A stretch of 22,715 bases of DNA from an uncultured Oceanospirillales bacterium (GTDB taxonomy: Bacteria; Pseudomonadota; Gammaproteobacteria; Pseudomonadales; Litorivicinaceae), in contig CAJXTO010000009.1 in assembly GCA_913061245.1 (NCBI GenBank), positions 1 through 22,715 of the forward strand, read 5' to 3'. How positions within the stretch are numbered: the stretch's first letter is position 1; every line of letters starts with the position of its first letter. The position numbers and the translations under genes were made by a program. A model generated the notes under the pieces. It was not told the origin of the DNA. It ran no database searches and worked only from the letters and a program-made list of their open reading frames with translations. Positions 7,372-15,342 of the stretch are shown here, piece by piece.

Positions 7372-8944
7372 TGGAATCACTCATCAAAGTTTCAAAGTGC
7401 GATAAGTGATCGGCGTCCTGAGGTCCGACGTCTTGGCGCCAGCGCAGGATGCGCGGGAACCTCAGTGCGATCCCGCTTTTGTGCCGAGTCGATCGTGCAA
7501 TTCCCTCAAACCCAATCTCAAAGACTTGGACAGCCTCTACTTGTCTGACTGGGCCGAACTTTTGAAGGGTATGTTTTCGTATCCACTGGTCTATTGTTTT
7601 TAATTCGGCGTCCGTGAGTCCTGAGTAGGCTTTTGCGACCGGAACGAGCTCGTTGTTTTGATTCCAACATGCCAGTGTGTAGTCACTATGCAAACTTGCT
7701 CTGCGCCCGTGTCCGGCTTGTGCATAGATCAACACGCAGTCTGCGGTCATCGGATCCAGTTTCCATTTCCACCAATGGCCTGTTTTACGACCACCCACAT
7801 AGGTGCTTTGTCGATCTTTGATCATAACGCCTTCAGCGCCTTCAGCTCTCGCTGTTAGTCGCATGGTTTGGATGTCTTGATGAGATGCTGGGTAGATAAC
7901 TTGGCTCTGGATCACGTTCAATTGACTCAAGGTGTCTTTGCGAACCGTAAGAGGTCGTGTCCGCATATCTTCACCATCAAATCGCAAGAGATCATAGGCT
8001 TTAAAAAACGCTGGGTTTGTTTTCAACAGATTTTGGGTGATGCGTTTACGATTCAGGCGGGTTTGAAGCTCATTAAAGGTTTGAAGTTGCTCTGGCGATC
8101 CAGCGAGAATTTCGCCATCGAGGATGAGTTGCGAGGGCAGCGTAGTTGCTGCTTCGATAATGTCTGGAAACTGCTCAGTGATATCTTGATCACCGCGTGA
8201 CCACAATCTGATGGTTTCATGTGTTTTGATTAATTGTGCGCGGATTCCATCCCATTTGTATTCAACGGCAACACCGGTCGGATCGAGCTCGAGAACATCT
8301 GATTCAGACAATGGATTAGCGAGTAAAAATGGAAGTGGTCGAGCATCTAATTCATTCTGCGTGACTGGTTCTTTGAGTCGATTGAGCCAATCTTCGTCCG
8401 GAATAAACGCACCCATCATTCGCTCTTCAATCACTGCGCGATCCATATCGATTGCGCGGGCGATGGCATCGTGAACGAGTCCCTTACTAACACCTACCCT
8501 GAACCCGCCTGATGAAAGCTTTAAAAACAAAAATGCTTCGTCGCGTGACATCACGCTGAGTAAACCGAGAAGTTCACTCGTTAATGCGTCAGGTTCTTTC
8601 TTGGAAAGTTCACGTTGGCATGCTTGCCATTGAGCGAGAACAGGATCTTCCGTTTGCGAGACTGCTTCTTGGTCGGCTAACAAGATTGCTAAGGTCTCTG
8701 AGAGATCGCCGACTGCAGCATAGCACTCGTCAAATAACCAGCTCTCATCAGCGAATGCCTGATAAGCGGCTTGTTTGAGAAGGCTAGGTTTTAACTGTCT
8801 GCGTTCGCGACGACCTGTGAGTGCTTCGATGGCGAGGGCGCTTTCGAGAGGATGCGCTGTCTCGATAAACTCAACCAGTGCGCTACGTTTGGCATTGGTC
8901 GATTGGTTCGTGTCGAGCATCTGAAACAGTTGAATGAAGTTCAT
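7361..8944 (-). CDS. ATP-dependent DNA ligase of the Mbl-Lig-Lhr-MPE cluster
   Basis: This 527-residue ATP-dependent ligase seals nicks by a covalent lysyl-AMP intermediate. The N-terminal ~190 residues form the DNA-binding domain. The adenylation domain contains motif I EYKWDGIR with nucleophile K230, RGDQ in motif Ia (250-253), motif III DGEIL (276-280), motif IV EGVMIKD (371-377) and motif V WWKWK (391-395). The OB domain follows, with RFPRILRWR near the C-terminus as motif VI. The start forms ATGA with the stop of the exonuclease gene, so the two are coupled; its own end overlaps the helicase start. It belongs to the bacterial ligase group that travels with Lhr-core, not to the Ku-linked LigD type: there is no polymerase or phosphoesterase domain. 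The housekeeping NAD-dependent LigA would be elsewhere. Confidence 0.95.
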   Translation of the reverse strand: MNFIQLFQMLDTNQSTNAKRSALVEFIETAHPLESALAIEALTGRRERRQLKPSLLKQAAYQAFADESWLFDECYAAVGDLSETLAILLADQEAVSQTEDPVLAQWQACQRELSKKEPDALTSELLGLLSVMSRDEAFLFLKLSSGGFRVGVSKGLVHDAIARAIDMDRAVIEERMMGAFIPDEDWLNRLKEPVTQNELDARPLPFLLANPLSESDVLELDPTGVAVEYKWDGIRAQLIKTHETIRLWSRGDQDITEQFPDIIEAATTLPSQLILDGEILAGSPEQLQTFNELQTRLNRKRITQNLLKTNPAFFKAYDLLRFDGEDMRTRPLTVRKDTLSQLNVIQSQVIYPASHQDIQTMRLTARAEGAEGVMIKDRQSTYVGGRKTGHWWKWKLDPMTADCVLIYAQAGHGRRASLHSDYTLACWNQNNELVPVAKAYSGLTDAELKTIDQWIRKHTLQKFGPVRQVEAVQVFEIGFEGIARSTRHKSGIALRFPRILRWRQDVGPQDADHLSHFETLMSDSNAV

Positions 8945-9963
8945 TGGTCGACTCCATCTTCGATACCGAACGCTGTTTCTAATCGCTCAGACGCGATGCC
9001 TAAATGCTCGTTGAGATAGCGGGTCAGTACACGCGTTTCACCATGAGTGGCGTAAACTTTCGTGGCTTCACTCTGTTTAACGGTCTTGATCAGGCTGTTC
9101 CAGTCGGCGTGATCACTGACAACGAATCCTTGTTGAATCGCCGATCGACGGCGAACTCCGCGTACTTGCATCCATCCAGAAGCCATGGCGAGCTCGGTCG
9201 GATGAAAGCGTTTGAGAAACGATGATCCGGCGACTTGTGGCGGCGCAATGATTAAGTCGGTCGAAACACCTTTGTCTGATTCACTGGCGCGTTGCCAAGG
9301 ACACAATTCAACGTCCTGTTTTTCATATTCAATGTTGAGGTTGGCTACTGCGCCATGGACTTGAACTGATCGATCAGAGCGCTGTTTGATTTCCGCCATG
9401 ATCCGCTGCGCTTTCCCGAGTGAATAACACAAGAGGACCGGTGTTCGTCGATTCCTTACGTGATGGTCCCACCAGCCAAACAACTGATCCATAACCTGAT
9501 CCATCGAAGGCCAGCGATAGATCGGAAGTGCAAATGTTGCTTCAGTGATGAGAACATCGCAGGAAACTGGTTCGAATGGTTGGCATGTTGGGTCCAGATC
9601 GCGCTTGTAGTCGCCTGTAATGACCCACACTGATTCGCCATCATCAAGTCGAATCTGAGCAGATCCCAGAACATGCCCTGCTGGATGAAAGCTGATTTGT
9701 ACATCACCGAGCGAAAAGGACTCGCCATACGGATGGGGTTCGATGATGTGCTGACCAAGCCGTTTTGTGAGCAAACCTTCGCCGCCCAGTGCGCAGTGAT
9801 AGTGCTTAGAACCGGCTCGCGCATGGTCTGCATGCGCATGTGTGATCAGTGCACAATCAACAGGGCGCCAAGGATCAATGTGCGCCCGTGCTTTGGGGCA
9901 ATAGAGTCCTTCGGGTGTTCTGATAATCAAAGGGTCACGGTGACGGCTTTTTTTCGATACCAT
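8941..9963 (-). CDS. Ligase-associated metallo-beta-lactamase-fold exonuclease
   Basis: The 340-residue protein belongs to the metallo-beta-lactamase/beta-CASP nuclease group related to mRNA 3'-end processing factors. Motifs from the chosen start are THAHADH (41-47), HPAGHVLGSAQ (93-103), GDYKRD (117-122), ITEATFA (139-145), SDHADW (283-288) and THGE (306-309), giving the two-metal site. It is the first gene of the repair module and probably trims DNA ends before ligation. The open frame extends upstream to 10155, but the extension is low-complexity, unlike the family, and runs antisense through the divergent patatin gene. The ATG at 9963 starts directly before the conserved IIRTPEGLYCP segment. 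An ATG at 10002 is a second possibility. No strong ribosome site is visible at either. Confidence 0.9.
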   Translation of the reverse strand: MVSKKSRHRDPLIIRTPEGLYCPKARAHIDPWRPVDCALITHAHADHARAGSKHYHCALGGEGLLTKRLGQHIIEPHPYGESFSLGDVQISFHPAGHVLGSAQIRLDDGESVWVITGDYKRDLDPTCQPFEPVSCDVLITEATFALPIYRWPSMDQVMDQLFGWWDHHVRNRRTPVLLCYSLGKAQRIMAEIKQRSDRSVQVHGAVANLNIEYEKQDVELCPWQRASESDKGVSTDLIIAPPQVAGSSFLKRFHPTELAMASGWMQVRGVRRRSAIQQGFVVSDHADWNSLIKTVKQSEATKVYATHGETRVLTRYLNEHLGIASERLETAFGIEDGVDQ

Positions 9964-9972
9964 GGTGTCTTT

Positions 9973-9982
9973 ATTACGTAAT
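9973..9982. promoter_or_regulatory. 10-base palindrome in the divergent spacer
   Basis: ATTACGTAAT is a perfect inverted repeat near the middle of the 37 bases between the exonuclease start (9963) and the patatin start (10001). A divergent promoter region of this size would place an operator here within reach of both promoters. A weak sigma-70-like pair for the patatin side (TTTTTC at 9950-9955, 16-base spacer, TATTAC at 9972-9977) overlaps the palindrome. A regulator cannot be named, and a 10-base palindrome can occur by chance. Confidence 0.25.
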
Positions 9983-10000
9983 GAAGCGAACTTGCGCCCC

Positions 10001-12208
10001 ATGTTCAGACCATTCCATGTCGTCTTTGTCGTCCTGATAGCGCTCAGTATTACTGAGATTGCGTCTGCACGCGAGAAAACTGGCTTGGTTTTATCGGGTG
10101 GCGGAGCACGTGGTTTTGCGCATGTTGCCGTTCTTGAAGCGCTTGAAGCAAACAATGTGCAAATTGATTATGTTGCTGGAACGTCAATGGGTGCGGTCGT
10201 TGGTGCGCTGTATGCGTCGGGTCTGAGTGCGTCTGAGGTTCGTGACAAATTATTGTCGGTGGATTGGAATTCGACGCTTCGCGATGTGACAGATCGTAAT
10301 GAACGCAGTTTCCGAAACAAAAGCTTTGAGGGCCGGAACTTTCTGGGTCTGGACTTAGGTGTCGCCCCCGGCGATGTCCGTTTACCTTTGGCCGCCCTTC
10401 GTGGTCAAAAATTGGCGCTGGCATTGAACTCGCTGACGCTAGAAACGGCGACAGTGACTGACTTTGATGCGTTACCCATTCCATTTCGAGCGATGGCAAC
10501 CGATTTGGCGACAGGGGATGCGATGGTGCTGGGTAGCGGATCGCTAGCGACTGCGCTGCGTGCATCCATGGCTGTACCGGTCGTGTATTCACCTGTTGAA
10601 ATTGATGGTCGACTCTATGTCGATGGTGGCGTCGCTAACAACCTTCCGGTCGATGTGGCTCGTGATATGGGAGCGGATCGGGTGATTGTGGTCGATACCT
10701 CGTCACTCAGATATTCCACCAATGAACTGACCTCAGTCGTCACGGTAGTTGATCAGTTGACTAACCTGCTGACGCGTCGAAACACGGAAGCTCAGCTTGA
10801 GAAGCTAACAGATCAGGATTTATTAATTGAAATCTTCCCTGAAGGGATCGCGACTGCTGACTTCAATAAAGCTGAGGATGCGCTAGCCATTGGCAGAAAA
10901 TCCTTGGCTGCTGTCCCTGACATGTTTGATGCGTTCCGAGTTGATCCCGTGGCTTATCAGGCCTGGAATGCAAAACGCCTGAATCGCAGTGAGCCGCCAA
11001 CGCTTGCGTTTGTTGAAGTGATCAGTGATGCACCAAGAACTTCGAGCAAAACCATTGCCAATCGATTAACAGTTCGGCCGGGCCAGCCGCTGGATAATGA
11101 ACGACTGAAATCGGATCTCGGAAAGATCTACGCGCTTGAAACAATTGACCAGGTTGAGGTTTCGGTTGTTGAGAAAGACGATCAGGTTGGATTGTCTTTG
11201 GAAACTAAAGAAAAAGCGTGGGGACCTGATTATTTGGATCTGGGATTTACGCTTGAAGACAGTCTTGATGGACGTGCTTCGTATAATTTGAACGGGGTAA
11301 TTCGTGCAACCAATATTAATCCGCTCGGCGGTGAATGGCGGACTGAATTGACCCTCGGCGACAAGACGCGCGTCACGTCTGAACTGTATCAGCCGATTGA
11401 TTATGGTTCGGATTGGTTCGCTTCAGCGATCGTCGGGTTCGTTCGTGAAGATCGTGCATTGTATGAAGAGGGGACTCTAACATCGACCTACTCGACTGAG
11501 ACACGTGAGTACGGTTTCGATGCAGGGTATTCGCTCGATACTCGCGGCGAATTCCGAGTTGGCTTCCGTCAGGCCGATATCAAAAACAATAAATTGTTAG
11601 GCTCTGATTCACTAAGCACCAAAGTGGATGATTCGCGTTATTTTGCACGCGCAGGTTTCGATACATTGGATTCGCTTGGATTTCCGACTGAGGGAATACG
11701 AGTGCTTGGTGAGTATTCGATTTACGATGCCAAACTTGGTGCGACCCGTCAGTACGATGGTGTGACACTCGATATCTTGTATCCGTTCTATCACAGCAAT
11801 GGGACGACTCTGGTTGGGCAAGGGTATTTTGGTTACTTGTTTGAGACCGCGGTCACAGACGTAACACCACGATACAGTTTAGGTGGTTTTACTCGATTAT
11901 CTGGGTATAGCCCGGATGAGATTTCCGGTCGTCATGCTGGGCTTCTCTCGTTTATGGGATATCAGCGCTTAAATGAGCGTGCTGTGTTTCCAATTGATCA
12001 ACCATTGTTCATCGGATTTTCATTAGAAGCAGGTAACGTCTTCCAAGACCGTGATGAAATCCGTTGGGGGAACACATTGTCTGGTGGATCATTATTTATC
12101 GGAGCTGATACAGCAGTAGGCCCGGGCTATCTTTCGTTTGGGCGAACAGAAGGTGGTCGTCAGTCGGTGACATTATCAGTTGGTCGACCATTTGCGGAGC
12201 GTGACTGA
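10001..12208 (+). CDS. PlpD-like patatin phospholipase with outer-membrane barrel (type Vd autotransporter-like)
   Basis: The protein has 735 residues from the ATG at 10001. The signal peptide (MFRPFHVVFVVLIALSITEIASA) precedes a patatin domain with oxyanion loop GGGARG (33-38), nucleophile elbow GTSMG (S62) and DGG (D208), giving the Ser-Asp lipase dyad. After about residue 310 come a POTRA-like segment (SDAPRTSSKTIANRLTVRPG) and a C-terminal 16-strand-type surface-antigen barrel rich in alternating aromatic strands. This domain order matches Pseudomonas PlpD, which displays or secretes a lipase through its own barrel. The frame is open from 9962, but that start puts a polar stretch before the signal sequence. 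The barrel appears to end at LSVGRPF and is followed by four extra residues, AERD. It is coupled to the next gene by TGATG. Lipid substrate is unknown. Confidence 0.9.
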   Translation: MFRPFHVVFVVLIALSITEIASAREKTGLVLSGGGARGFAHVAVLEALEANNVQIDYVAGTSMGAVVGALYASGLSASEVRDKLLSVDWNSTLRDVTDRNERSFRNKSFEGRNFLGLDLGVAPGDVRLPLAALRGQKLALALNSLTLETATVTDFDALPIPFRAMATDLATGDAMVLGSGSLATALRASMAVPVVYSPVEIDGRLYVDGGVANNLPVDVARDMGADRVIVVDTSSLRYSTNELTSVVTVVDQLTNLLTRRNTEAQLEKLTDQDLLIEIFPEGIATADFNKAEDALAIGRKSLAAVPDMFDAFRVDPVAYQAWNAKRLNRSEPPTLAFVEVISDAPRTSSKTIANRLTVRPGQPLDNERLKSDLGKIYALETIDQVEVSVVEKDDQVGLSLETKEKAWGPDYLDLGFTLEDSLDGRASYNLNGVIRATNINPLGGEWRTELTLGDKTRVTSELYQPIDYGSDWFASAIVGFVREDRALYEEGTLTSTYSTETREYGFDAGYSLDTRGEFRVGFRQADIKNNKLLGSDSLSTKVDDSRYFARAGFDTLDSLGFPTEGIRVLGEYSIYDAKLGATRQYDGVTLDILYPFYHSNGTTLVGQGYFGYLFETAVTDVTPRYSLGGFTRLSGYSPDEISGRHAGLLSFMGYQRLNERAVFPIDQPLFIGFSLEAGNVFQDRDEIRWGNTLSGGSLFIGADTAVGPGYLSFGRTEGGRQSVTLSVGRPFAERD

Positions 12209-12633
12209 TGCGATTTGAGCGACGGTTATATGCAGCAAAGCCTGCGGAGGAAGTGCTCCGCTTGATTGCCGATTTTCGCAATCTGAAATCCTGGGATGAT
12301 TCAGTTGAATCTGTAAAGCCGCGTCATGAGGTCTTCTCTGAAGGTGCTGAATACGACGTACGCGTGCTGTTTAGCGGTAATCCGATTGATATGGTCTACA
12401 CCGTTAGTGTGTATGAGCCTGGAGTAAGAGCGGTCTTAACTGGTGTTGCTCCAAAGGCGACTGCAGTCGATATTATTGAAGTGACCCAAACTGAAAAGGG
12501 TACAGCAATTGATTACACGGCCGAGATTCAGTTGGCCTTCCCTTACAATTTGCTTGACCCAATTTTGGCACTTGGATTCAAGAAAACAGTCGATCACGCG
12601 GTCGAGGGCTTAGGCCGATTTTTGTCCGCGTAA
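12208..12633 (+). CDS. SRPBCC-family (START/polyketide cyclase-like) protein
   Basis: This is a 141-residue single-domain protein. The start RFERRLYAAKPAEEVLRLIADFRNL followed by SWDDSV is the usual opening of SRPBCC helix-grip folds, in which a small hydrophobic cavity binds a lipid or other apolar ligand. The later segments VRVLFSGNPIDMVYTVSVYEP and AIDYTAEIQL fit the central beta sheet, and the long C-terminal helix (LGFKKTVDHAVEGLGRFL) fits the closing helix. It has no signal peptide. Its ATG overlaps the stop of the patatin gene (TGATG), so it is probably made with that protein; a shared lipid substrate is possible but inferred. Its 3' end overlaps the convergent SDR gene by 24 bases. 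Confidence 0.8.
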   Translation: MRFERRLYAAKPAEEVLRLIADFRNLKSWDDSVESVKPRHEVFSEGAEYDVRVLFSGNPIDMVYTVSVYEPGVRAVLTGVAPKATAVDIIEVTQTEKGTAIDYTAEIQLAFPYNLLDPILALGFKKTVDHAVEGLGRFLSA

Positions 12634-13413
12634 CACAGCCTTGGCGATGAGTTTGCTGAACCAACTGTCAGGCAATATTTTCCTCAGAAAGAGTAGCGAC
12701 CCGCTGTGCTTGCCAGCATTGTAGCGAAGCTGGTCTTTTCCATCGAACAGTGCGCTGACAATGACCTCGGCGACGTCTTCGGGCGGCGTGGCTGTTGTGC
12801 CTTCTTTCATCGACTTCGCAAGCCAAGCCAATCCTTTTTCATGGTGTGGACTTGTCTCTCCTGACATCTGCATCCCATGCGTCGCAAATTGCGTCTGCGT
12901 AAATCCGGGTTCAATGATTTTGATTCGGATTGCTGAATCGAGGCACTCATACCATAGCGCTTCGTAAGATGCTTCAAGGGCATGTTTGGTGGCGTTGTAA
13001 TACCCAAAGTAGGGAAAAGCCATACGGCCACCGATGGATGTATTCACCATCAGGACTCCCTGGTTGTGCTGTCTGAAGTGCTCCATTGCCTTTTGGGTAA
13101 TGGCTATGGTGCCAAAATAATTGGCTTCAAACTGCTGCCGAATTGCTTCTGTTGAAGCAGATTCGATGGGTGCAATCAGGCCGAAACCTGCGTTATTAAA
13201 AACAGCATCGATGGGTTTGTCCCAGGCGGCGCTATCGCAGAAGTTCTGAACGCTCTCAGCTTGGCTAAGATCGAGGGTAAACCACTCAAGTGAGTTCTCT
13301 TTCGGCTGAGGGTGTCGAGATGTGCTAATCACCTCATGCCCTAAATCGAGAAGCTGTCTGATTACAGCGTATCCGATACCTGCTGTACCACCTGTGACGA
13401 GTATCCGAGCCAT
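12610..13413 (-). CDS. SDR-family oxidoreductase
   Basis: This 267-residue classical short-chain dehydrogenase has the coenzyme site TGGTAGIG (7-14), NNAG (73-76) and catalytic S126, Y139 and K143 (YNATK). TSR at 31-33 suggests NADP preference. The C-terminal extension after about residue 210 contains an RYNAGKHSGSLLFLRKILP segment, typical of the longer SDRs that act on lipid or hydroxysteroid-like substrates, but the substrate cannot be assigned. The ATG directly follows the TAA of msrA with no bases between, so the two are likely co-transcribed and coupled. Oxidative stress or repair is one possible theme with msrA, but this is only context. Confidence 0.88.
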   Translation of the reverse strand: MARILVTGGTAGIGYAVIRQLLDLGHEVISTSRHPQPKENSLEWFTLDLSQAESVQNFCDSAAWDKPIDAVFNNAGFGLIAPIESASTEAIRQQFEANYFGTIAITQKAMEHFRQHNQGVLMVNTSIGGRMAFPYFGYYNATKHALEASYEALWYECLDSAIRIKIIEPGFTQTQFATHGMQMSGETSPHHEKGLAWLAKSMKEGTTATPPEDVAEVIVSALFDGKDQLRYNAGKHSGSLLFLRKILPDSWFSKLIAKAVLRGQKSA

Positions 13414-13884
13414 TTAAATTCCGCAGTGGCCAAGGCCACGCTTGTCCAAATAATGCTGGTGGTAGTCTTCAGCTGGCCAAAAGGTGTCGGCAGTTTCGAT
13501 CGTCGTTGCAATCGGTTGACTGTAATAACCCGACTGATTGAGTTGGTCGATTTTGTGTTGTGCTTCGATCCGTTGTTCTTCGTTTTGCGGGAAAATTGCG
13601 GTTCGATACTGGGTGCCAATGTCAGGCCCTTGTCGGTTCACCTGTGTTGGATCGTGCCATTCGAAGAAACAGGATATGAGCGTCGAGAAGTCGACTTGGG
13701 CTGGGTTGTATTCCACTTCGACGACTTCAGCATGGCCGGTTTGGCCGGTGCAGACAGATCGATAATCCGGATCGTCCATCGTGCCGCCCATGTATCCGAC
13801 TGTGGTATTGGTTACGCCGGCTAATTTCGAGAAGCGTTGCTGCACGCCCCAAAAACATCCGGCTGCAAAATAGGCTTTAGACAT
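13414..13884 (-). CDS. msrA: Peptide-methionine (S)-S-oxide reductase
   Basis: MsrA reduces methionine-S-sulfoxide in oxidised proteins, recycling through thioredoxin. The 156-residue protein carries the signature AAGCFWG with catalytic Cys10, followed by VGYMGG (29-34), GHAEVVEVEYNP (70-81), the conserved FFEWHDPTQVNRQGPDIGTQYRT block split over 93-115, and AEDYHQHYL. A resolving cysteine sits in the C-terminal GHCGI (C154). It is a short cytoplasmic form without an MsrB fusion. A good ribosome site, GAGGTGAGG, lies just before the ATG. It starts 9 bases after the end of ispB and abuts the SDR gene. Confidence 0.96.
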   Translation of the reverse strand: MSKAYFAAGCFWGVQQRFSKLAGVTNTTVGYMGGTMDDPDYRSVCTGQTGHAEVVEVEYNPAQVDFSTLISCFFEWHDPTQVNRQGPDIGTQYRTAIFPQNEEQRIEAQHKIDQLNQSGYYSQPIATTIETADTFWPAEDYHQHYLDKRGLGHCGI

Positions 13885-13893
13885 ATCCTCACC

Positions 13894-14865
13894 TCAATTG
13901 CCTCGGCTGACTGACAAATCTGCGAGTCCGATAAGCCCTTCTTTAAACTGGGAGTCGGGCAGTATGCGAAGTGCTTTTTTGGCGTTCTCCACAGCGGACA
14001 GCGCACGCTCTTTTGTATAAGTAAGTCCGCTTGTCTTGGTTACAATTGCGGCGATCTCGGAAAATTGATCGCGATCACCAAACGTAATGGCTTGCGTGAT
14101 GACCTGAGCCTCTTCTTGTGACACCTCTTCCAGCGCCTTAATCAAAGGCAGTGTGCATTTTCCATCGGCAAGATCATCGCCTAAGTTTTTCCCAAGGCTT
14201 TCTGAATCGCCCGCGTAATCGAGGTAGTCATCGATTAACTGAAATGCAAAACCAAGTTCCAGCCCGTAGGTTTTCAGTGCGTTAATAACGTCTTCAGGCT
14301 GATCTGTCGCAAGACCTGCGCACGCTGCGGCTGCCTCAAATAACACGGCGGTCTTGCGGGTAATGACTTGATCATATTCTGCTTCGGATACATCAGCGCG
14401 ATGCTGATTTTTAAGTTGCCACACTTCGCCTTCGGAAATTTGATTTGTGGTATCTGCGAGAAGCTTCAGTACATCCATGCGGCCGACTGAGACCATCATC
14501 TGAAAAGCGCGCGAGTACACAAAGTCACCAACTAAGATACTGGCACTATTACCGAAGGCAGCATTGGCACTTGGTTGCCCGCGTCGCGCATCTGAACTAT
14601 CGACGACGTCATCGTGAAATAACGTCGCGGTATGCAGACACTCAATGGATGCCGCAAGTGGGATGTGATGGTCATTCTTTGTATCAAGGGCCCGCGCTGC
14701 CATTAAGGTGACGAGCGGACGAACACGTTTGCCACCCGATTGAATCAAATACTGGCTCACTTCTTCGATCAGATCGATATCGGATCCAAGTTGAGAAATC
14801 AGTAATTCATTTAACGCATCAAAGTCAGGTCGGATGAGGTCAATGAGTTGGTCAGCAGTCGGCAT
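13894..14865 (-). CDS. ispB: Octaprenyl-type polyprenyl diphosphate synthase
   Basis: IspB makes the long prenyl side chain of ubiquinone and menaquinone from farnesyl diphosphate and isopentenyl diphosphate. From the ATG at 14865 the protein has 323 residues, the same length as E. coli IspB. Motifs are GGKRVRP (44-50), the first Asp-rich motif HDDVVD (D85, D86, D89) followed by RR (94-95), GEVWQL, KTA (171-173) and the second Asp-rich motif FQLIDDYLD (D212, D213, D216). The small A80-T81 positions before the first Asp motif fit a long-chain enzyme; exact chain length is not certain. A TTG at 14883 extends the frame by six codons but is less likely. It is divergent from rplU, as I recall for many gammaproteobacteria. 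Confidence 0.94.
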   Translation of the reverse strand: MPTADQLIDLIRPDFDALNELLISQLGSDIDLIEEVSQYLIQSGGKRVRPLVTLMAARALDTKNDHHIPLAASIECLHTATLFHDDVVDSSDARRGQPSANAAFGNSASILVGDFVYSRAFQMMVSVGRMDVLKLLADTTNQISEGEVWQLKNQHRADVSEAEYDQVITRKTAVLFEAAAACAGLATDQPEDVINALKTYGLELGFAFQLIDDYLDYAGDSESLGKNLGDDLADGKCTLPLIKALEEVSQEEAQVITQAITFGDRDQFSEIAAIVTKTSGLTYTKERALSAVENAKKALRILPDSQFKEGLIGLADLSVSRGN

Positions 14866-14893
14866 GAATTCGTCCGGTATCAATCAAGTCTGT

Positions 14894-14921
14894 ATTCTAA
14901 CGATTATTCAGTTGAGAAAAA
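14894..14921 (-). promoter_or_regulatory. ispB: Possible ispB promoter
   Basis: On the minus strand TTTTTC (14916-14921) and TAGAAT (14894-14899) are separated by 16 bases, a moderate sigma-70-like match. Transcription would start near 14887, leaving a leader of about 20 bases before the ATG at 14865. That fit favours the ATG over the TTG at 14883. Confidence 0.35.
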
Positions 14922-14934
14922 GCGAAATTAGGAC

Positions 14935-14963
14935 TTGTCTTCTGTTTTGGAACTCCCTATTAT
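14935..14963 (+). promoter_or_regulatory. rplU: rplU-rpmA promoter, sigma-70-like
   Basis: TTGTCT (14935-14940) and TATTAT (14958-14963) are separated by exactly 17 bases. Transcription would begin near 14970, giving a leader of about 47 nucleotides before rplU. This is the only good promoter-like pair I noticed between ispB and rplU on this strand. Confidence 0.65.
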
Positions 14964-14976
14964 TACGCGCCTTTCG

Positions 14977-14992
14977 GGTGGCACATGCCACC
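14977..14992 (+). promoter_or_regulatory. Hairpin in the rplU mRNA leader
   Basis: GGTGG (14977-14981) and CCACC (14988-14992) pair around a six-base loop; two further pairs inside (GGTGGCA/TGCCACC) are formally complementary but would leave only a two-base loop. It lies at the very 5' end of the predicted leader, well clear of the ribosome site GGAG at 15006-15009. It could stabilise the message or take part in ribosomal protein control; neither is shown. Confidence 0.4.
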
Positions 14993-15016
14993 GAGATTTG
15001 AAAACGGAGTTAGAAC

Positions 15017-15328
15017 ATGTACGCGGTCATTGAAACAGGCGGCAAACAGCATCGCGTTGTTGAAGGCGAGCTCATCAAGGTCGAGAAAATCGAAGCCGAG
15101 ACCGGTTCGACCATCGATTTTGATCGTGTACTGATGGTTGGAGAAGGTGAATCAATCAAGGTAGGCACACCAGTCGTTGACGGTGCAAAAGTGTCTGCAG
15201 AAGTGGTTCAGCACGGCCGTGGCGATAAGGTGACTATTGTGAAGTTTAAGCGTCGCAAGCACCACATGAAGCGCCAGGGACACCGTCAGTGGTTTACTGA
15301 AATTAAGATCACAGCGATCAACGGTTAA
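15017..15328 (+). CDS. rplU: 50S ribosomal protein L21
   Basis: This 103-residue protein has the same length as E. coli L21, which binds 23S rRNA near L20. The start MYAVIETGGKQHRV and the C-terminal block KRRKHHMKRQGHRQ are signatures of the family. The ATG is preceded by GGAG with seven bases between. It is the first gene of the rplU-rpmA transcript, with the promoter-like pair at 14935-14963 and rpmA 14 bases downstream. Confidence 0.98.
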   Translation: MYAVIETGGKQHRVVEGELIKVEKIEAETGSTIDFDRVLMVGEGESIKVGTPVVDGAKVSAEVVQHGRGDKVTIVKFKRRKHHMKRQGHRQWFTEIKITAING

Positions 15329-15342
15329 GGTAGGAGACGGAA

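Noticed and set aside
10043..10057. CTCAGT-ATT-ACTGAG inverted repeat
   Set aside because: Falls within the patatin signal peptide coding region, with no sign of a promoter or terminator next to it.
9964..10155. N-terminal extension of the exonuclease frame up to 10155
   Set aside because: The added residues do not resemble the family and are antisense to the patatin signal peptide and lipase motif.
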